From: Candidatus Binatia bacterium
GTDB taxonomy: Bacteria; Desulfobacterota; Binatia; HRBIN30
DNA length: 64,000 bases
Direction of reading: 5' to 3'
NCBI GenBank assembly: GCA_023150935.1
Contig: JAKLJW010000011.1
Span: forward strand, 51,879-115,878
A model generated the notes under the pieces. It ran no database searches. It saw nothing but the letters and a program-made list of their open reading frames with translations, and was not told the origin of the DNA. This document shows, piece after piece, positions 8,667 through 21,288 of the stretch. Made by a program: the position numbers and the translations under genes. The stretch's first letter is position 1, and each line of letters begins with the position of its first letter.

Positions 8667-9179
8667 TTACTCTCCCTTCTGCGTCGCCTTCTTCACAATG
8701 GTCAGATGGACCATCGATGCCGGCGGCGTGCTAAATCGGTCGGCCAGGAAGGCGCTGCACACCAGCTTCTTCGACGTGGCGATGATGCGCGCAGAGCCCG
8801 CGTTCCCAAATCCTCCACCCAGGTCGGAGTTTAGTATGATGCCCGCAGCGCTCATCGTTCCAAACAATACGGTCTGGCCAGGTACCACAGCGAGCGATGT
8901 CGCGACCCCGTCGTTGATCGGAGCACCTCCGAAGGGTGCGAAGACCTCAACCCCAACCTGAATCGTCGCTGCATCTGTGGAGGTGCAGGAGAAGTAGGTC
9001 CCCAACGCGTATCCGCCCCCGCCGTTGACCCCGGAGACGGAATACACGTGAAGCGTATTCTTGCCGGCGACCAGCATAGGCAGGGGCGTGTCGACGATGC
9101 CGGCAAACGTCGCCGAGTTTATCAGGACCGCGAGTGCTATCCCGGCCAGAGTCATTGCCGCGGTTCGAGTGCGTGGCAT
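8667..9179 (-). CDS. Secreted protein of unknown function
   Basis: The 170-aa product starts MPRTRTAAMTLAGIALAVLI, a signal peptide that probably ends near ATFAG. The rest is Gly/Ser/Thr-rich and beta-prone (NGGGGYALGTYFSCTSTDAA), ending KKATQKGE, with two Cys that could form a disulfide. An AGGAGG 5 nt before the ATG at 9179 decides the start over the in-frame GTG two codons upstream. No known domain recognised. Confidence 0.7.
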   Translation of the reverse strand: MPRTRTAAMTLAGIALAVLINSATFAGIVDTPLPMLVAGKNTLHVYSVSGVNGGGGYALGTYFSCTSTDAATIQVGVEVFAPFGGAPINDGVATSLAVVPGQTVLFGTMSAAGIILNSDLGGGFGNAGSARIIATSKKLVCSAFLADRFSTPPASMVHLTIVKKATQKGE

Positions 9180-9386
9180 ACCCACCTCCTCTTGATCTGT
9201 GCATCGGCGTTTTCAGCCCCGACCCCGTCCACAGCACAAGCCGAACGCCTGACGCTCAGCCGCGCGGGCCGCAACGCGCCGCTTCCCGTTGTCTGAGCCG
9301 CCACGCGGCCCGCGTCGGCTGCAGCGGCTTGTTAGGCGCGACGTTGGCTCCGGCGCTCTCGTTGGTGCTCATCCCCACAGACTCGG

Positions 9387-10085
9387 TCATTGCCGTAGCT
9401 TTTCGGGTGGGAACGGTCCGGGCGTTGGCGGTGGAACATAAGCCGCGATCTCTTCTTCTGATGTTTGTACGAGATAGTCGTGGACCGTCGACCGCCGCCG
9501 ATACTGGTCCAGTTCCCGTGTTGCACACAACTTTCGAACTTCCCGATTCCGACCGTTGCCGTGAACCGAGAAGCACCTCCGATAGTGCCGGATAGCGTCC
9601 AACACAACGTCGAGAGGAAGCCACTGACCAGGATGCTCGCCCTGATCGTCCATTCTCCCGCCGGGTACGCGAAAGCCTTGGACCGAGATTTCACTGCCGA
9701 CGATCTCCCACTCCCCTTCGTCACCAGCACTGAGCAGCGCGAAGTGCGCGCCTGTTTCGCGCATCTCTTTGTCGTCGAGCCGCAGAAGGAACGCCACCTC
9801 CTCTTGCCCAACGGCGTACGGTTTCCAGCGATGAGAGCAGGTCCAGTCGACAAACTTGAGTACGTCGAGTTCTGTGGTGTCCTCTCGACCGGCAAGGATC
9901 TCGCTAACTCGTAGAGTGAACGCTTTCTCGTTCACTGTCACGATTTCCCCGCGAACAATCAAATCGGCGAGCCCCGCGAGCTCGAAGAACTGCGGTGGGT
10001 CGTACTTCCCTTCCGCGACGGTCGCAATCTCCAATAGTGCGATCACGAGTAGCACGACCGTTCCCTCGAATCGCATCCGGTTCAC
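9387..10085 (-). CDS. Secreted protein of unknown function
   Basis: The 232-aa product has a short hydrophobic leader (VVLLVIALLEIATVAEG). It then shows a beta-rich region (LADLIVRGEIVTVNEKAFTL, RVSEILAGRE) that resembles small OB-like secreted domains but is not assignable with confidence. The C-terminus is Pro-rich (VPPPTPGPFPPEK). The start is a GTG at 10085 preceded by AGGAAG; an ATG three codons later is the alternative. Confidence 0.6.
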   Translation of the reverse strand: MNRMRFEGTVVLLVIALLEIATVAEGKYDPPQFFELAGLADLIVRGEIVTVNEKAFTLRVSEILAGREDTTELDVLKFVDWTCSHRWKPYAVGQEEVAFLLRLDDKEMRETGAHFALLSAGDEGEWEIVGSEISVQGFRVPGGRMDDQGEHPGQWLPLDVVLDAIRHYRRCFSVHGNGRNREVRKLCATRELDQYRRRSTVHDYLVQTSEEEIAAYVPPPTPGPFPPEKLRQ

Positions 10086-10441
10086 ACCCGCTTCCTGCCT
10101 AACGAAGAGGGTTTTTCCGCCGTCCGGCCGTACGATCGTTTGCTTGAAAGAGGAGGACCCACGGCCGGATGGCGGAAAGCCCCCGTTGAACTGAACCGCG
10201 TTGCACCGCTGTTGCTCCCTATGGGGCCTCTATCGCAAGTGGGGCGGCGATGGCAATCGAGCAGGGGTTCGAATTGTGGCGTCGGGAGGGGGGCCGAGGA
10301 TCGCGATCGGCAAGGATAGGCGCATCGATGCCGATGCCAGTGAGCTTCCGAGGCGCGATCTCGCTGTCACGGGCACACGGCTGCGTCGCGAGCCGGCGGC
10401 TCGCCGGAAGGAAAGGAGCTCGCAGGGAGGCAGGCGTGTGG
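10086..10441. other. No gene seen
   Basis: This 356-bp stretch lies between the divergent start of the 9387 gene and the transposase relic. No frame has a convincing start site, and none resembles a known family. No obvious hairpin or promoter was recognised. Confidence 0.5.
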
Positions 10442-10711
10442 TCATGAGGTGTCGCGCTTCACTGGTGAAATGTTCTCGATGACACGCATCGGCTTGCCGC
10501 AGACCGGACATGGTCCCGGTCCTCGATCATGCGAAAGTCGGTGGTAGTCACGCTCGCCGCGGGGTTCATCGTCCGTAGATTCGTTGTCGACCGTCGGTGG
10601 GGCGAGATCGACGACGCCGAGCAGGGTGCGGCTAGGTGCGAGCTTGTGGCGGCGCTGGCTGTTGGCCAGCAGCCCGTAGTGACGGATACGCATGAAGCCG
10701 CGGTATCCGTT
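10442..10711 (-). pseudogene. C-terminal relic of an IS91-family (Y2) transposase
   Basis: The minus-strand frame reads GFMRIRHYGLLANSQRRHKL, the hallmark tail of IS91/IS801-type transposases. It continues to a CxxC zinc-like end, CPVCGKPMRVI, and a stop at 10442. Only about the last 90 residues survive. The catalytic HUH and double-Tyr region is missing. It sits tail-to-head against the truncated hydrolase that starts near 10729, so the insertion or its decay probably removed the hydrolase N-terminus. Confidence 0.7.
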
Positions 10712-10728
10712 CGGCCAAGGAGGGGTGG

Positions 10729-11370
10729 TCGGACACCCGCACGCATCCGGGCAATGTCTTCGGTGAGCCGACGTGCGGCACCGATGTGGCAAAACAGGAC
10801 TTGTACGCGAACCGGCCGGCAGACGTCAGCTTCGTGATCGATTCGTTGCTCGCCCTGAGCGAGGCATCCGACTCGTTCTTCCATCAAACGATCGACGGCG
10901 AGCGCATCGGGGTCACCGGCCACTCGTTCGGTGCTGACACGACCTTGATGGCGAGCGCCCGAGATCCGCGCGTGGATGCCGGCCTGCCCCTGGCGTCAGG
11001 CGCCATCGTGCCTGCCGAGGAGATCGCGCGGATCCGGGTCCCAATGATGATCCCTGGCGGAAGCCGCGACACACTGAACCCCATCGAAGAATGGGGCGAG
11101 CACGACTATGCGGCGCTTAACCCACCCCGGTACCTGGTGGCGATCTTCAACATGGGCCACTTCGGCTTCTCGAACGAGTGCATCCGCCCGATCGATCCCT
11201 GCGACGACCCGACGACGCTGACCTAGGACGAAGCGCATCGGGTCAGTCTGCGCTACGCGGTGCCGTTCTTCCTGCACTGGGTGGCGGGCGGCCGCCGCCT
11301 CGACGCGTATCTCTCGCCGGCGCCGGGGACGGTCTTCACCGCCGATACCGTCGAGCCGCCCGATGACTGA
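10729..11370 (+). pseudogene. Alpha/beta hydrolase (dienelactone-hydrolase/PAF-acetylhydrolase-like), 5'-truncated and with an in-frame TAG
   Basis: The readable frame starts in THPGNVFGEPTCGTD (no start codon of its own) and continues through NRPADVSFVIDSLL to the nucleophile elbow GVTGHSFGADTT. The Asp region is GGSRDTLNP and the His region is NMGHFGFSNE. A TAG interrupts it at 11224-11226, after which the same frame runs 47 more codons (DEAHRVSLRYAVPFFLHWVA) to TGA at 11368-11370. The continuation is typical of the family, so the TAG is a premature stop. The N-terminal part is lost at the border with the IS91 relic. A GTG at 10786 could restart translation, but the protein would lack its first strands. 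Confidence 0.75.
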
Positions 11371-11713
11371 CCGGCGCCGACTCGACGGTGCCGCACCGGG
11401 TCACGATCACGGAGCAACGAGGTGTGCCATGACATGGAGGGTTGTCCGGAGTAGCGCCCTGAAGCGTTGTGCACGCCGCCTGTCGGGAAGAAACTGGCGA
11501 GCATTCGAACGCAGGCCGCCCCTCGATACGGCGCCTGAGAAAACGGCGCCCATTTGGGAGGGCGAGGCTCCCGCCGAGCCGACCGGTGGAGCTTGCCGGG
11601 AGGGTTGCGCCACAACCTTTCCCGCGCCGTCCTGGAAATGCTCCTCTACGATCAGCGTCAAGATCCGCCGATGAGCCCCCCTTGCTACTGCCGCCAAGCC
11701 CATGGAGGCACCC
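11371..11713. other. Intergenic region carrying block Q, a REP half-unit and a GGGAGGGCGAGG repeat
   Basis: No gene is supported. The content is the duplicated block described at 11400, a partial REP hairpin (11518-11550) and a GAGGCTCCCGCCGAGCC element (11563-11579). These account for most of the sequence. Confidence 0.5.
11400..11530. repeat. Upstream block Q, copy 1
   Basis: This stretch aligns with 19412-19530 through shared words such as AACGAGGTGTGYCATGACA, GTCCGGAGTAG, GAAAGAAACTGG/GGAAGAAACTGG and CCCCTCGATACGG. In both places a propeller-type secreted gene follows. In this copy the downstream end carries half a REP unit (CCCTCGATACG at 11519) and then a GGGAGGGCGAGG repeat at 11557-11585. 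Confidence 0.6.
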
Positions 11714-12166
11714 ATGACACGAGTCGATCCGTGGCGTATTCGTCTCCGGCAATGCACTTACGTAGTCGTGCTATGCAACGTCGTACTCACCCCGATGCGA
11801 GTCGAAGCACTCCCGACCGGGCCGAGCCACGCCGGCTTGCGCTTCGTCGAGGTGCTACGTGACCGGGTCGGCGGGATCGAGGGCCTCGTCCAACCCCCCG
11901 GCCTGGCAATCAGTCCCGACGGGAAGCACGTGTACGTGGCGGCCGCCGGAAGCAAGGCCGTCACAGTGGACACCTCGCCGGGAACTGGCTGCACCCAGCC
12001 CGCGCCGAGACCGCCCCGCTTCACAGTCAGTCCCCGTTCAACGCCCCCGTTGTCGTCTCACCGTGGCGGCAGTTCTGCGATGGGTTCGATGGATGTCTTT
12101 CCTATTACAGTGCCACGGTCACCGCCCCACGGCGTTGACCGCGCCACGGTCGCGGTGCGAGGATGA
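11714..12166 (+). pseudogene. Truncated secreted beta-propeller (YVTN-type) protein
   Basis: The frame starts MTRVDPWRIRLRQCTYVVVL with a plausible signal peptide. It then has one recognisable propeller repeat, LRFVEVLRDRVGGIEGL followed by GLAISPDGKHVYVAAAGSKA. From about 11970 the translation loses resemblance to any repeat (Pro/Ser/Arg-rich) and ends at 12166. The paralogous gene at 19437 has the equivalent LRVAQVLHDHVDGVLGL segment. I read this as a decayed copy with only the first blade intact. Confidence 0.6.
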
Positions 12167-12172
12167 CAATTG

Positions 12173-12577
12173 ATGGATCTGAATATGAGTGGGCTCGCGG
12201 CCGTCTTTGACCGCTACCCGGTGGTCGCCGCGTATCTGTTCGGATCGCAGGCGAGCGGACAGGCCACCGCGTTGAGCGACGTCGATGTTGCCGTGCTGCT
12301 CGAGCCCAACGCACCTGCTCCGGGGATGATCCAGGCGCGGCTGATCTCGGACCTCATGCTGGTGTTCCATCGGTCCGACGTCGATGTCCTCGTGTTGAAC
12401 CGCGCCTCGGTCCTCTTGCGGGAACGGGCGATCGTGCGGGGGCGCCTCCTCTACTGTCGCGACGACGCCGCGCGCGTGCGCTTCGAGGTGGCGACGCGGC
12501 GCGAATACCTCGATACGCAGCCGCTGCGCGAACGCCTCGACGTGGCGCTGCTGGAGCGGTACGCGCAACGCTCATGA
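12173..12577 (+). CDS. MNT-type nucleotidyltransferase (antitoxin of a HEPN/MNT pair)
   Basis: The 134-aa protein has the minimal nucleotidyltransferase signature GSQASGQATALSDVDVAVLL and a later catalytic acidic residue in DVDVLVLN. MNT proteins of HEPN/MNT systems neutralise the HEPN RNase, in characterised cases by AMP-modifying it. The ATG at 12173 follows GAGGA; a TTG one codon earlier and an ATG four codons later are alternatives. Its TGA overlaps the ATG of the HEPN gene (ATGA at 12574-12577). The HEPN partner is broken by an early stop, so this antitoxin may be an orphan. Confidence 0.85.
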   Translation: MDLNMSGLAAVFDRYPVVAAYLFGSQASGQATALSDVDVAVLLEPNAPAPGMIQARLISDLMLVFHRSDVDVLVLNRASVLLRERAIVRGRLLYCRDDAARVRFEVATRREYLDTQPLRERLDVALLERYAQRS

Positions 12578-13014
12578 TCGACCGCGCCTCCGTCTGCAGC
12601 CGCCTCCACGCCCTCGAAACCTATGTGGCGGAGCTCGAACGGCTTGCGACGACGGTCACGCGCCCGGAGTTCGACGCGCAGCTTTAGACGCAATGGACCA
12701 TCGAACACGGCTTGCAACTGGCAATCGCATGCGTTCTCGACATCGGCAGTCACCTGATTGCCGGGCAAGCGCTGGGCGCGCCGGAGTCGTACCGCGAGGT
12801 CATCGAGATACTCGGTGAACGTGGCGTCGTCCCGGCGTCATTCGTCGAGCGGGTGCGGGGCATGCCCGGCTTCCGCAACATCCTTGTGCACGACTATCTC
12901 GCCGTCGACCTCGGCGTGGTCTGGGAGATGCTACACGACGGCCCGGGGCAGTTCCGAGAGTTTGCCGAGCACGTCGCGCGACACCTGCAAGGCGTAGCGG
13001 CTCTGCCACGGTAA
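12574..13014 (+). pseudogene. HEPN (DUF86) toxin interrupted by TAG at codon 38
   Basis: From the ATG at 12574 the frame reads MIDRASVCSRLHALETYVAE through FDAQL, meets TAG at 12685-12687, and continues in the same frame as QWTIEHGLQLAIACVLDIGS to FRNILVHDYLAVD and TGA at 13014. The latter holds the RxxxxH RNase motif of HEPN proteins. Length and order match intact DUF86 proteins of about 146 residues, so only the TAG breaks it. One base change from CAG or AAG would create it. Downstream restart at an in-frame ATG or GTG would lack the first helix. Confidence 0.75.
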
Positions 13015-13558
13015 CCTCAATCGGCAAGCCTCACTCACCGCGGCGATTCAGTGCCCGCTGGAAGGACACCCACTGCGCTGCACGACCGGCGGGTGAATTC
13101 GCGCCCGCACTTCCGGCGGGACTCGTGCCCAGCCGGAGCCCGCCGGGCGCGGCTGGGTGGCCCGCCAAACTCCCGTTGAACCGCGGCTGGGTGGCGCCAA
13201 ACGCCCTAACCCGCCGTGCGTGTCTCGCCAAACCCGCCGGCTTTTTCCGCGCCGCGAGAAGCGTTCGCGGCACTCGGAATAGGGGCCGACAGCGAGCCCC
13301 CCCGAATTCTTCGCGCCGCGGTCTTCACCTCGCGGGATGCCATATTGCATGCGTTCGTGGTGAGGAACGTGACGGGGGGCTGATCATGGGCCGGCGCTGT
13401 GTGGCCGTAACGATCGTGCTGCTCCCGGGCGCCCGCTTCTGTACTCGCAGGGCGCTCCCGCCGTTCCCGAACCTCCTGTTCCAGACTCGATCCGCAGACA
13501 AACTGGACCATCGCCCGGGCGCATACGCCCGCGACCGGCATGACCGAGGAGGGCTCTC
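13015..13558. other. 544-bp gene-free region upstream of the giant Cys-rich protein
   Basis: The first part (13140-13230) holds repeated words GGCTGGGTGGC and GCCAAAC in several orientations, a third dispersed-repeat type. From 13246 it carries upstream block P, shared with 19115-19385. No protein gene is supported, although weak similarity between the minus-strand translations of the two P blocks exists. Confidence 0.5.
13246..13520. repeat. Upstream block P, copy 1
   Basis: It aligns with 19115-19385 through scattered identical words: CGAGAAGYGTTCGCGGC, GGGGGCTGATCATGGGC versus GGGGGAGACTGATCATGGGC, CGGCCGYAACGATCGT, and CGTTCCCGAACC versus CCTTCCCGAACC. The two copies are clearly diverged. 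Both lie upstream of secreted-protein genes on the plus strand. Confidence 0.55.
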
Positions 13559-18148
<4,590 letters not shown>

Positions 18149-18316
18149 CCGGACCGCGAAATGCCTGCGGGTTGGGCCGCGCGCCGCCAGGTGAACTTCA
18201 TACGCCGGCATGTAGAGCGCGCCAGTCCCGCGCTCCCGCGGATTCAACACCGGCTTGCTGCGCAAATAGCACTGCGGCCGCGAGCGTCGGCCGGTCGTGA
18301 TGGAGGCTGGGCTCGG

Positions 18317-18685
18317 TCAATCCCAGACGACTTGGGCCGGATACCTGCGAAGGAATCGGTCGTTCGATACGATGACCAGGTCCTCGACCAACGCCTGCGC
18401 AACCAGGAGGCGGTCGAAGGGATCTCGATGGTGGGAAGGCAGAGCGCGCACCGCGTCTGCGTGTCGGACTCGCACCGGCAGTTCAACGAACCCATAGTCG
18501 GCGAGGGCCTCCTCCACCGAGGCCTTCGTGTCGATCTTGCCCAACGCGGCTTTGATGGCGATTTCCCAGGCACACACCGCACTCACAAACACCGCGTCCG
18601 CCCGTTCGATTCGGCGAGCGACAGTGGGCGGCAGAGCAGCCTCGTCCCACCACACGAAGGTGTGGGTGTCGAGCAGCAGCCTCAC
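18317..18685 (-). CDS. vapC: VapC-type PIN-domain toxin
   Basis: The 122-aa protein starts MRLLLDTHTFVWWDEAA and contains AVFVSAVCAWEIAIKAALGK, then HHRDPFDRLLVAQALVEDL and IVSNDRFLRRY. This is the full PIN order of acidic residues for the VapC subfamily of type II toxins, which cleave tRNA or rRNA. The start is a GTG overlapping the antitoxin stop as GTGA (18682-18685). It ends 168 bp after the giant protein gene, on the opposite strand. Confidence 0.9.
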   Translation of the reverse strand: MRLLLDTHTFVWWDEAALPPTVARRIERADAVFVSAVCAWEIAIKAALGKIDTKASVEEALADYGFVELPVRVRHADAVRALPSHHRDPFDRLLVAQALVEDLVIVSNDRFLRRYPAQVVWD

Positions 18686-18930
18686 CGGCGAACTTTGCCC
18701 TCGAAGAGCCGAAGCACCGACTCCGGAAGAGGCGCGTCAAAGCCCTCGCGAACGCGGAAGCGCCCTCGGGGGCGAGAGGGCATCTTGCGCTCGGCCCGGG
18801 GCGGCTGCCAGGCCACCAGCTTGGCCCGGGGCCTTCCCGAGCGCGCCAGAACGATCTCCTCCCCGTGCGCGGCCCGTTCCACCAGTTCTGAAAGGTGCGC
18901 CTTAGCCTCGGCGATGTTGACGCATTTCAC
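18682..18930 (-). CDS. Phd/YefM-type antitoxin
   Basis: From the GTG at 18930 the 82-aa protein reads MKCVNIAEAKAHLSELVERA, then GEEIVLARSGRPRAKLV, the Phd/YefM DNA-binding fold. The C-terminal part (FDAPLPESVLRLFEG) is the flexible toxin-neutralising tail. A longer frame extends upstream, but the family begins at this Val/Met. It is first in the operon with vapC, and autoregulation by the complex is known for the family. Confidence 0.85.
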   Translation of the reverse strand: MKCVNIAEAKAHLSELVERAAHGEEIVLARSGRPRAKLVAWQPPRAERKMPSRPRGRFRVREGFDAPLPESVLRLFEGKVRR

Positions 18931-19436
18931 CGGCCCAACGTAACCGGGGCGACCAATCTGGTCAACTTTGGACCCGGGATAACCGGCCATGTCCGTCACC
19001 CCCGCACGTTGCCGCCAGCGGCCGCAGTCCTTCGCTCAGCAGGCTTACGGCTCGCGTTCAGCAACCCATTGAGAATGGCCGTCCCGGCGTTACCTCGGCG
19101 AAGGCCGAAGTCCTTCCCTTCCCCGAGAAGTGTTCGCGGCCGCGGCAAACACCGGCCGTAGCAGGACGAGCGAGCCGCTCCATTAGCCGACGGTGGCCTA
19201 CTGGTTACGATCTTGCTTGCCTGAGGGGTGGGATACCCGATGGGGGAGACTGATCATGGGCTGCCGCAGTTCGGCCGCAACGATCGTCCAGCTCATAGGG
19301 GCCCGCCGCGGTAGCGGCCGAGCATCGGCGCCCTTCCCGAACCGCCAGTTCTTTCCGATTCGAAGCGGCAGCGAAAGTTCCAGTCGGAGACACGGCCTGC
19401 CGCAGCGAGCAGTGATCACTGGTAACGAGGTGTGTC
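18931..19436. other. Gene-free region with upstream blocks P and Q
   Basis: After the antitoxin promoter area (18931-19100) the stretch consists of block P (19115-19385) running directly into block Q (19412 on). No protein gene is supported on either strand. Confidence 0.5.
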
Positions 19437-19530
19437 ATGACACACACGTTCGTCCGGAGTAGTACCGAAAGGCGGTGGCCGCCGTCTGTCCGAAAGAAAC
19501 TGGGGTTTGCCGGGCCGACGCGGCCCCTCG
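19115..19530. repeat. Adjacent upstream blocks P and Q, copy 2
   Basis: Positions 19115-19385 match 13246-13520, and 19412-19530 match 11400-11530. Only here are both blocks present side by side, directly before the hybrid esterase gene. Block Q ends in the left half of a REP pair. Confidence 0.55.
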
Positions 19531-21188
19531 ATACGGCCCGTGAAAGGACCGGACCTACTCGGGGCGAACGGATCCATCGGTCCGAATCTCAAACGAGCGG
19601 GGCCACCACCCGTTCGCCCCGAGTGCCGGCCCCTCTCCTGGGGCCGGTGTATCGAGGGGCGCCCGCTTGGAACGGACGGTTGCTTCTCGGGAGGGGTTCC
19701 GCACGAAACGCCGGCTGGCACGCCGGTACGCCAACAGCGCAGGCAATCGCGCTGCTGCTGCTCTCGCTGCTGTTCGCCCTGCCCGCGAAGGCGAGTGACG
19801 GCACCGCCGGGCGGCTCCGGGTGGCGCAGGTGCTGCACGACCACGTCGACGGCGTCCTCGGGCTCGCCGGGACCCGCGGCGTGGTCGTCAGCCCGCACGG
19901 CACGCACGTGTACACCACGGCGGATCACGGCAAGTCGGTCGACGTCTTTGCGCGCGCCGCCGACACGGGGCGGCTCACGTTCGTCGAGGCCCGTGGCGAC
20001 GTCGTGCCCGGGTGGATCGGCCTTGGCTTGCTCCGGCTGTTCGCGACGAGCCCGGATGGCCGGCACCTCTACGTGCCGGCACAATCGTACAATGCGCTCC
20101 TCGTCTTCAGCACCGGCGAGGGCTCGATGGCGCCGATCGTGCGCTGCGCCGGCGATTGCGATCTCAGCGTCGATGTGACGATCGACGAGCTGGTCACGGG
20201 CGTGAACATCGCCAACGGTAGCGCGCCGCTGTCGGCGTGCGAGATGCTCGACCCGAGCCAGGACCTGACCGTGACGGTCGAGGAGCTGATCGCCGGCGTC
20301 GGCAACGCGCTGAACGGGTGCATCGACCCGCTGACGCCCGGCGATCACAGGCGCCTGCTCGTCGTTGGCGGCCAGCGGCGGCTCTACGATCTGCACGTCC
20401 CACCGGGCTACGATGGTGCGACAGCCGTGCCGCTCGTGCTCGACTTCCACGGCGGACAGAACAATCTCACCCGGTTTGCCGGCGTGAGCGGCTTCCGCGC
20501 TCGTGCCGACGCCGAGGGATTCCTCGTTGCCTATCCGCTGGGTCTCTATGGCCAGGCGAGCGTGCCCGAAGGTGAGGCGGCGCAGGGGCCGTCGTTCAAT
20601 GCCGGCTGGTGTTGCGGCGACGCGGCAACGAAGCGGGCCGATGACCTTGGCTTCGCGCGCGCCATCGTGGCGGCGGTCGCGACCGAGGCGAACATCGATC
20701 GGCGTCGCGTGTACGCGACGGGGCATTCGAACGGCGGCATGCTGAGTCATCGTCTCGCGTGTCAGGCGACGGACGTCTTTGCCGCGGTCGCGCCGGTGGC
20801 GGGACGGATCACGCTTCCGAGAAGCCTGCCCTGCCAGCCAACGCGGCCGATCGCCGTCATCGACTTCGCCGGGATCAACGATACGGAGGTGCCGTACGAC
20901 GGCAACGCCCTGTTCAAGTCGGCGGCGGAAACTTTCGCCTTCTGGCGCGACACGAACGGCTGTGCCGGCACCATGCCCGACGAGCGGGTCGAGAGCGGTG
21001 CGAGCGCCTGCGAGGCCTACACCAACTGCAACGGCGGCGTACGCGTCGGCCTGTGCAGCGTTCTCGCCAGCGACACGGCGCGCACGGACAGCACCGACCC
21101 GGGGCACCAGACGTACCTGAATCCCGTAATCGACGTCGCGCGTACGGCGTGGACGTTCCTGTCGCAGTTCCGCTTGCCGGAGGAGTGA
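19437..21188 (+). CDS. Secreted hybrid: propeller fragment, dockerin-like EF-hands and LpqC/PHB-depolymerase-type esterase
   Basis: The open frame has 583 codons, but the first 80 translate upstream repeat and REP sequence. The signal peptide is at about 100-118 (AIALLLLSLLFALPAKA), so the true start may be a TTG near 19680. Residues about 125-210 hold two propeller repeats (VVVSPHGTHVYTT, FATSPDGRHLYVP). Residues about 234-297 form a dockerin-like pair (GDCDLSVDVTIDELV, LDPSQDLTVTVEELI). Residues 305-583 are an esterase: LVLDFHGGQNN, nucleophile Ser in GHSNGGMLSH, Asp in INDTEVPY and His in DPGHQTY. The enzyme family includes feruloyl esterases and PHB depolymerases. The truncated propeller joined to an enzyme looks like a recombination product. 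Confidence 0.8.
   Translation: MTHTFVRSSTERRWPPSVRKKLGFAGPTRPLDTARERTGPTRGERIHRSESQTSGATTRSPRVPAPLLGPVYRGAPAWNGRLLLGRGSARNAGWHAGTPTAQAIALLLLSLLFALPAKASDGTAGRLRVAQVLHDHVDGVLGLAGTRGVVVSPHGTHVYTTADHGKSVDVFARAADTGRLTFVEARGDVVPGWIGLGLLRLFATSPDGRHLYVPAQSYNALLVFSTGEGSMAPIVRCAGDCDLSVDVTIDELVTGVNIANGSAPLSACEMLDPSQDLTVTVEELIAGVGNALNGCIDPLTPGDHRRLLVVGGQRRLYDLHVPPGYDGATAVPLVLDFHGGQNNLTRFAGVSGFRARADAEGFLVAYPLGLYGQASVPEGEAAQGPSFNAGWCCGDAATKRADDLGFARAIVAAVATEANIDRRRVYATGHSNGGMLSHRLACQATDVFAAVAPVAGRITLPRSLPCQPTRPIAVIDFAGINDTEVPYDGNALFKSAAETFAFWRDTNGCAGTMPDERVESGASACEAYTNCNGGVRVGLCSVLASDTARTDSTDPGHQTYLNPVIDVARTAWTFLSQFRLPEE
19519..19668. repeat. Inverted pair of REP-like hairpin units (BIME-like)
   Basis: The left unit runs CCCCTCGATACGG, a hairpin, then CTACTCGGGGCGAACGG. 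The right unit is its inverted counterpart, CCCGTTCGCCCCGAGTGCC, a GGCCCC/GGGGCC hairpin, then GTATCGAGGGGCG. On the complementary strand the left unit reads GAGTAGG plus stem, the GTAG-foot arrangement of RAYT-type REPs. The right unit has GTGC at this position. The pair sits at the start of the esterase reading frame. Confidence 0.75.
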
Positions 21189-21288
21189 GCAAGGAGGCGT
21201 GATGTTGCGATCCGCCGCGGCCCTTCCGACCCTCTCCGCCGCTGTGGGTCGGCAACGAAACGCCGGTACGGTCGGGTGCGAAGCGCGG

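Noticed and set aside
10765..11226. Treating the hydrolase fragment from the GTG at 10786 as an intact gene
   Set aside because: The frame lacks its N-terminal strands and stops before the C-terminal helix, which continues in the same frame after TAG.
11224..12687. Reassignment of TAG to an amino acid
   Set aside because: Several intact genes here end in TAG at the expected place, and the affected genes lie in a decaying island, so nonsense mutation is simpler.
19416..21107. Minus-strand open frame opposite the hybrid esterase
   Set aside because: The plus strand shows signal peptide, EF-hands and full esterase motifs; the antisense shows none.
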